From an uncultured Collinsella sp. (GTDB lineage Bacteria > Actinomycetota > Coriobacteriia > Coriobacteriales > Coriobacteriaceae), in contig CATYJU010000042.1 in assembly GCA_958407995.1 (NCBI GenBank), positions 1 through 17,268 of the forward strand: 17,268 bases of DNA, written 5' to 3'. A model generated the notes under the pieces. It saw only the letters and a list, made by a program, of their open reading frames with translations. It did not search any database and was not told the DNA's origin. Every line of letters begins with the position of its first letter. The stretch's first letter is position 1. The position numbers were made by a program, and so were the translations under genes. Shown here piece after piece: positions 12,928 to 17,268 of the stretch.

Positions 12928-12951
12928 GGCCTCCTACCTTTCTTTCGGGCC
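11687..12951 (-). repeat. 1265-base identical repeat, copy 2 (arcA)
   Basis: This is the counterpart of 8597-9861 at a constant offset of 3090 bases. Identity stops one base into the stop codon at one end and at GGGCC in the leader at the other. Beyond that the leader, promoter and operator remain alignable to about 13120 but with many differences. Confidence 0.95.
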
Positions 12952-13009
12952 TTACTGGCCGAATGTATCAGCGCCCCTCCATATGGGACGCTGCTTGCTG
13001 ACAGCTCTA

Positions 13010-13038
13010 GTTATATCCAAATTCCACCCGCAATTCCA
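13010..13038 (-). promoter_or_regulatory. Promoter of arcA copy 2
   Basis: On the minus strand the -10 is TATAAC (13010-13015) and the weak -35 is TGGAAT (13033-13038), again 17 bases apart. The surrounding TTTGGATATAA and AGGTGGAA are shared with copy 1 while intervening bases differ, which supports these being functional elements. Confidence 0.6.
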
Positions 13039-13047
13039 CCTCGCCCC

Positions 13048-13075
13048 CGAACGGTCAACAAAGTGCGATGAACGG
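13048..13075 (-). promoter_or_regulatory. CCGTTC direct repeat, arcA copy 2 operator
   Basis: On the minus strand CCGTTCA (13069-13075) and CCGTTCG (13048-13054) are 21 bp apart. Of the 14 bases between the half-sites few match copy 1, whereas both half-sites match fully and the proximal one extends to ACCGTTCGGGGGC in both copies. Confidence 0.6.
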
Positions 13076-13420
13076 TATATCGCATGTGATTCCCCCATGA
13101 TGTACTTCGGCGTTCTAAAGTAACTTTTCTAAGGTAAACGCTCTTTTTTCTTAAAAACCATTTGCGATTGCGTCTCTAAACTTTTGATTCAGAATTGCAT
13201 AGCTAAATCGGTTTTATGTATATAAATGATGTTTGTTTACGTTTCCGCCTGCATTCAATGATATTCAGCTATCCATCATTCTTATTCACACTTACGTACC
13301 AGTTGAGTGAGGATATAGACCGCTTGCAGACGAGCAGGGCGTCAGTCCTATGACTCGTCAGCGTAAGAAGTAGGTAAAGATACCGTTCACGCGATACGTT
13401 CGTGCCAGCGGTCGACTAAA

Positions 13421-13449
13421 TTGAGACAATAGTGAATAAGAGTTAGGCT
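13421..13449 (+). promoter_or_regulatory. Candidate ppk1 promoter
   Basis: TTGAGA (13421-13426) and TAGGCT (13444-13449) are 17 bases apart, 29 bases upstream of the ATG. The -35 is good and the -10 poor. A single CCGTTCA lies about 30 bases upstream of the -35. Confidence 0.3.
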
Positions 13450-13452
13450 ACC

Positions 13453-13467
13453 GTCCCCTACGGGGAC
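13453..13467 (+). promoter_or_regulatory. Hairpin covering the ppk1 GGGGA motif
   Basis: GTCCCC (13453-13458) and GGGGAC (13462-13467) pair perfectly around a TAC loop. The right arm holds the best Shine-Dalgarno-like purine run before the ATG at 13479, so the fold could limit translation. The match may also be incidental, since the run lies further from the ATG than usual. Confidence 0.3.
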
Positions 13468-13478
13468 TGAACGGACAG

Positions 13479-15887
13479 ATGCATATGCCGAGCAAAATCG
13501 AAAAGAAGCAAGCCGCTGCAAAGCTGCGCAAGCCGCCGCGCGACTTCTCGTACACGCAAAACCGAGAGCTTAGCTGGCTGCGCTTTAACAACCGCGTGCT
13601 CGACGAAGCCTTCGATGAGACCGTTCCGCTGTTCGAGCGTCTAAAGTTCGTGTCGATTTTCGAGTCTAACCTCGACGAGTTTCTCATGGTGCGCGTGGGC
13701 GGCCTGTCCGATCTGGCAGAGCTCAAAAAACAGCCTGTCGACAACAAGAGCAATATGACCGCCTCCGAACAGGTCGATGCTGTCATGGCCGAAATGCCCG
13801 GGCTCCTTACTCGTTGGGAATCCATCTTTAAGAGCATCGAAGGCAAGCTCGACACCTTGGGCGTTCACCGCGCCCGCATCGATTCGCTTACGCCCGAGGA
13901 GCGCACCTTCGTAACCCGCTACTTCCAGGCCTACGTGTCGCCGGTCATCTCGCCGCTGGTCATCGATCCGCGCCACCCCTTCCCCAACCTGCGCAACGGC
14001 GCGCTCTATCTGGCCTGTGGTCTGGACGGCGCCACCGACGAGGAGAGCCTGCTGGGCCTTATCGAGATTCCCGCCTCGATGAACCGCGTGGTCGAGATTC
14101 CCTCGCCCACCGGCACCTACTCCTACATCTTGCTCGAGGACGTCATTCTCGCCTGCCTGGACAGCTGCTTTGGCTCCTATAAGCCGCTGGATCGTGCGCT
14201 GATCCGCGTCACCCGCAACGCCGACATCGATCCGGACGGCGAGGGCGTCGAAGAGGAAGAGGACTACCGCCAGCACATGAAGCGCATCCTCAAGAAGCGC
14301 CTGCGCCTGCAGCCGGTAGTGCTCGCCGTCTCGGGGTCGCTCGAGAAGGCGACGCTCAAGACTATCCGCAAGGCGCTCGAGCTCTCGCGTCGCTCGGTCT
14401 TTACCTGCGATATCCCGCTCGACCTGGGCTACGTCTTTGGCATTGAGGGCAAGATTCCCGAGCACCTGCGCAACGAGCTGCTCTTTACGCCGTTTAAGCC
14501 GCAGCCCAACCCCAACATCGACATGACCCGCTCCATCCGCGAACAGGTGCTGCAGGGCGACAAGCTGCTCTTTTATCCCTACGAGGCCATGAACCCCTTC
14601 CTGGATCTGGTGCACGAGGCCGCCTACGACCCCGAGTGCATCTCGCTGCGCATCACGCTCTACCGCGTGGCCAAGCAGAGCCGCCTGTGCGAATCGCTGA
14701 TCGATGCTGCCGAGAACGGCAAAGAGGTCACGGTGCTCATGGAACTTCGTGCCCGCTTTGACGAGCAGAACAACATCGAGTGGGCCGAGCGTCTGGAAGA
14801 GGCGGGCTGCACCGTCATCTATGGTTCCGAGGGCTTTAAATGCCACTCAAAGATCTGCCAGCTCACCTATCGCGAGGGCATGGCGCTCACCCGTCTCACG
14901 CTTTTGGGCACCGGCAACTTTAACGAGAAGACGGCCAAACTCTACAGCGACTTTATGCTCATGACCGCCCATCCCGGCATCGGTGAAGACGCCAACCTGT
15001 TCTTCCGCAATCTGTCGCTGGGCAACCTGCGCGGCGACTACCGCTTCCTGGGTGTGGCGCCCGTCGGACTGAAACCGCTCATCATGCGCGGCCTGGATCG
15101 CGAGATCCAGCGCGCCCTTGCCGGCGAGCCCGCCCGCGTGTTCTTTAAGCTCAACTCGCTGACCGACCGCGAGGTCATCGACAAAATCGCCGAGGCATCG
15201 TGCGCAGGAGTCCGCGTGGACATGATCATCCGCGGTATCTCGTGCCTCAAGCCCGGTGTTCCGGGCAAGACCGAGAACGTGCATGTCCGTTCTATCGTCG
15301 GACGCTTTTTGGAGCATGCGCGCGTTTACGCCTTTGGCGTGGACTCGGACATGATCTATCTGAGCTCGGCCGACATGATGACGCGCAACACCGAGCACCG
15401 CGTGGAGATCGCCTTCCCCGTGCTCGACCCCACCTGCCGCGCCCTAGTACACGAGTACATGGGCATGCAGCTGCGCGACAACGTGAAGGCCCGCAGCCTC
15501 ACGAGCGACGGCACCTGGGTCCCCGTAGAGCGTGCAGAGGGTGAGAAACCCTTCAACTCGCAGGAAGCTCTACTGGAGCGTGCCTATCGCAACGCCGAGG
15601 CCGCGCCCGAGCCCGTCATTGAGGCGGAACCTGCCCCCGAGGCCGAGCCGCAGCCAGTAGCACCCAAGGTCCAAGAGGTCCAGGCGACCGTCATTGAGCC
15701 CGAGCCTGCACCTGCACCTCGGCCCGAGACGCAGGTCACCAAGCCCGCACCCGAGACGAGCGCCCGTCGCGATAAGCCCGCTGGCAAGACCAAGGCCATC
15801 GAGCGCCATCGCCCCGGTCGCGTGCGCATGGGCCTGGGCCTGATCGGCCTGGGTCTTAAGACGCTCATTACCGGCAAGACGAAATAG
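13479..15887 (+). CDS. ppk1: Polyphosphate kinase 1 with an extended C-terminus
   Basis: The enzyme reversibly transfers the terminal phosphate of ATP to a growing polyphosphate chain. The core (about 23-690) has the family order: N-terminal domain with NRELSWLRFNNRVLDEA (28-44), head domain, and two phospholipase-D-like catalytic domains. His456 in CHSKICQL is the expected autophosphorylated histidine and His613 in RFLEHARVY the second conserved one. At 802 residues it is about 100 longer than a typical PPK1. The surplus is a low-complexity tail rich in Glu, Pro and Ala (about 706-762), then a basic stretch (763-783) and a Gly/Leu-rich end (784-798). ATG 13479 is used; ATG 13485 is also possible, as both have a weak ribosome binding site. 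The gene is monocistronic, with a terminator after it. Confidence 0.95.
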   Translation: MHMPSKIEKKQAAAKLRKPPRDFSYTQNRELSWLRFNNRVLDEAFDETVPLFERLKFVSIFESNLDEFLMVRVGGLSDLAELKKQPVDNKSNMTASEQVDAVMAEMPGLLTRWESIFKSIEGKLDTLGVHRARIDSLTPEERTFVTRYFQAYVSPVISPLVIDPRHPFPNLRNGALYLACGLDGATDEESLLGLIEIPASMNRVVEIPSPTGTYSYILLEDVILACLDSCFGSYKPLDRALIRVTRNADIDPDGEGVEEEEDYRQHMKRILKKRLRLQPVVLAVSGSLEKATLKTIRKALELSRRSVFTCDIPLDLGYVFGIEGKIPEHLRNELLFTPFKPQPNPNIDMTRSIREQVLQGDKLLFYPYEAMNPFLDLVHEAAYDPECISLRITLYRVAKQSRLCESLIDAAENGKEVTVLMELRARFDEQNNIEWAERLEEAGCTVIYGSEGFKCHSKICQLTYREGMALTRLTLLGTGNFNEKTAKLYSDFMLMTAHPGIGEDANLFFRNLSLGNLRGDYRFLGVAPVGLKPLIMRGLDREIQRALAGEPARVFFKLNSLTDREVIDKIAEASCAGVRVDMIIRGISCLKPGVPGKTENVHVRSIVGRFLEHARVYAFGVDSDMIYLSSADMMTRNTEHRVEIAFPVLDPTCRALVHEYMGMQLRDNVKARSLTSDGTWVPVERAEGEKPFNSQEALLERAYRNAEAAPEPVIEAEPAPEAEPQPVAPKVQEVQATVIEPEPAPAPRPETQVTKPAPETSARRDKPAGKTKAIERHRPGRVRMGLGLIGLGLKTLITGKTK

Positions 15888-15912
15888 TCGTTTGTAGAAG
15901 CAGTTTGTAGAT

Positions 15913-15954
15913 GCGCCCCGCATTTGAGGAAAGCCTCGGATGCGGGGCGCTTTT
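15913..15954 (+). terminator. Terminator of ppk1
   Basis: Arms 15913-15923 and 15940-15950 (GCGCCCCGCAT and its complement) pair perfectly, and GAGG/CCTC extends the stem inside. TTTT follows at once (15951-15954). It lies 25 bases after the ppk1 stop. Confidence 0.9.
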
Positions 15955-16000
15955 CCCTGCTACCATGGTGCGAACAACAACGCGAATGACAGGCAGGAAT

Positions 16001-17268
16001 ATGAAGCTCACTATAGAATCGATGACCTACGGCGCCGACGGGCTGGCGCACGCCGACAACGGCAAGGCCGTCTTTGTGCAGGGCGCCGTGGCAGGCGACA
16101 CCGTCGAGGCCGAGGTCGTACAGGACGGCAAGTCGTTCATGCGTGCCCGCACCACCGAGATTCTGGAGCCAAGCCCCGATCGCATTCAGCCTCCCTGCCC
16201 CTTCGTGGGCATCTGCGGCGGCTGCTCGTGGGGCAATCTCTCACGCACGGCACAGCTCGCCGCCAAGGAGCAAAACCTGCGCTCCACGCTCGAGCGCATC
16301 GGCAAGTTCGCTCCTGAGCAGGTCGATGAGTTGGTACAGCCCATCTGCCACACCAAGGACGACTGGGGCTACCGCAATAAAATCGAGCTCGAACCGACCG
16401 TCGTCAACGGTCGCGTGCGCCTTGGCATGCACGGTGTCGACCCCAGCAAAATCGTGACCGTCGATACGTGCCCGCTGTTCGATAAGCGCTTCCCGAAGGC
16501 GCTCAAATCGGTCGTCGGCGCACTCAACTATCTAAGCGGCAGCCATGACTTGGGGCTCGAACGCGTGGGCATTCGCGCATCGCGCCGCACCAAGGCACTC
16601 GAGGTCGCACTCTGGACGCCCACAGGCTCTTTTCCGCGCTCGCAGGTCTCCCGCGTGCTGGCGGACGCCGCTCATCCCACGAGCATCGTGCGCGTGATGA
16701 GCAAGGGCGAAAAGAAGGCCCGTCGTGTCTCCAAGGTCGAAATGCTCGCCGGAGAGGGCTCATGGACCGAGAATATCGCCGAGGGTCAGATGCGCTTGTC
16801 TGCCCCGTCTTTTTTCCAGGTCAACACCAAGGGTGCCGAGATTTTGATCGATCTTGTCATGGAAGCGCTCGACCCGCAGGAAGACGAGCTTGCCGTGGAC
16901 CTGTACTGCGGTGCCGGCACCTTTACCCTGCCGCTCGCCCGCCGCTGCGACTTTGTCGCCGCCGTCGAGGCCTACGGCCCCGCCGTGCGCGACCTGCGCC
17001 GTAACCTGGAGATCAACAAGCTCGATAACGTCGACGTCATTGGCGGAGACGCGGTGCGCGAGTTCCCCGACCAGGATGCCGACGTCTTGGTGGTCGACCC
17101 GCCGCGTGCAGGCCTCGCCCCCGAGGCGATCGACCTTATCGCCAGCACGAGTGCTCGCGATGTCGCCTACGTGAGCTGCGACCCGGCCACCCTGGCGCGC
17201 GATCTCAAACGCTTTGTCGAAGAAGGCACCTTCTCCCCCGTAAAGATCACGCCAGTCGACCTGTTCCC
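16001..17268 (+). CDS. 23S rRNA (uracil-C5)-methyltransferase, TrmA/RlmD family, 3' end cut off
   Basis: The frame is open from ATG 16001 (AGGCAGGA just upstream) to the window edge, giving 422 residues without a stop. It methylates C5 of a uridine in RNA using S-adenosylmethionine. A TRAM-like domain covers about 1-55. Cys66, Cys72, Cys75 and Cys157 form the pattern of the 4Fe-4S-binding members (RlmD/RlmCD type). The C-terminal methyltransferase domain has FFQVN (271-275), the SAM-binding DLYCGAGTF (300-308), DPPRAGL (366-372) and the nucleophile Cys393 in VSCDPATLARD. The final residues PVDLF correspond to the conserved D-x-FP near the family's C-terminus, so only about 15-30 residues are missing. 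RlmD, RlmC and RlmCD cannot be told apart here; tRNA is less likely given the Fe-S cysteines. Confidence 0.92.
   Translation, partial: MKLTIESMTYGADGLAHADNGKAVFVQGAVAGDTVEAEVVQDGKSFMRARTTEILEPSPDRIQPPCPFVGICGGCSWGNLSRTAQLAAKEQNLRSTLERIGKFAPEQVDELVQPICHTKDDWGYRNKIELEPTVVNGRVRLGMHGVDPSKIVTVDTCPLFDKRFPKALKSVVGALNYLSGSHDLGLERVGIRASRRTKALEVALWTPTGSFPRSQVSRVLADAAHPTSIVRVMSKGEKKARRVSKVEMLAGEGSWTENIAEGQMRLSAPSFFQVNTKGAEILIDLVMEALDPQEDELAVDLYCGAGTFTLPLARRCDFVAAVEAYGPAVRDLRRNLEINKLDNVDVIGGDAVREFPDQDADVLVVDPPRAGLAPEAIDLIASTSARDVAYVSCDPATLARDLKRFVEEGTFSPVKITPVDLF

Larger units (their letters stand above)
12928..13478. other. Divergent gene-free stretch between arcA copy 2 and ppk1
   Basis: No coding region is supported. 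The left part carries the arcA copy 2 leader, promoter and operator. About 13110-13300 is markedly AT-rich. An imperfect hairpin (GACGAG 13329-13334 with CTCGTC 13354-13359), a CCGTTCA half-site (13383-13389) and the candidate ppk1 promoter and leader hairpin lie to the right. Confidence 0.6.

Noticed and set aside
16008..16016. CACTATAG resembling the end of a T7 promoter, on a contig with known adapter contamination
   Set aside because: It lies within the first codons of the methyltransferase gene, the rest of a T7 promoter is absent, and the reading frame is intact.

Overview
The window is a contig end. Bases 1-81 are not biological: they are an Illumina P7/Nextera read-through, with a poly-C tail and the 19-base Tn5 mosaic end. 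The genomic part (82-17268) looks like a high-GC anaerobic Actinomycetota, most likely Coriobacteriia and plausibly Collinsella. That placement is inferred from the pyrG-xerD neighbourhood, the GC-rich codons and the fermentative arginine deiminase genes; no ribosomal RNA is present to confirm it.

Layout. On the minus strand, pyrG (CTP synthase) is followed almost without a gap by xerD, which starts at a GTG and ends at a large hairpin terminator. Upstream of pyrG are a small winged-helix regulator and a DUF1846-family protein, each with its own terminator. A 605-base gene-free stretch (5264-5868) holds several long inverted repeats, including one of about 100 nt that folds back on itself almost completely.

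From 5869 to 13120 lies an arginine catabolism cluster, all on the minus strand. In transcription order it is: arcA copy 2, a PLP-dependent aminotransferase-fold enzyme, arcA copy 1, arcB (ornithine carbamoyltransferase) and a YfcC-family membrane carrier that is probably the arginine/ornithine exchanger. The two arcA genes show no difference over 1265 bases, although their promoters and 3' flanks are clearly related but diverged. Both arcA promoters have the same layout: TATAA-type -10, 17-bp spacer, weak -35, and a pair of CCGTTC-type half-sites exactly 21 bp apart. A third 21-bp pair lies between arcA copy 1 and the aminotransferase. No carbamate kinase gene (arcC) is in the window.

On the plus strand are ppk1 (polyphosphate kinase, with an unusual C-terminal tail) and a TrmA/RlmD-family 23S rRNA uracil-C5 methyltransferase that runs off the right edge.

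How the genes work together: ArcA converts arginine to citrulline and ammonia, ArcB splits citrulline with phosphate into ornithine and carbamoyl phosphate, and the carrier would swap ornithine for arginine. The ATP-forming step must be encoded elsewhere. The other genes are housekeeping: CTP synthesis, chromosome dimer resolution, polyphosphate synthesis and rRNA modification.
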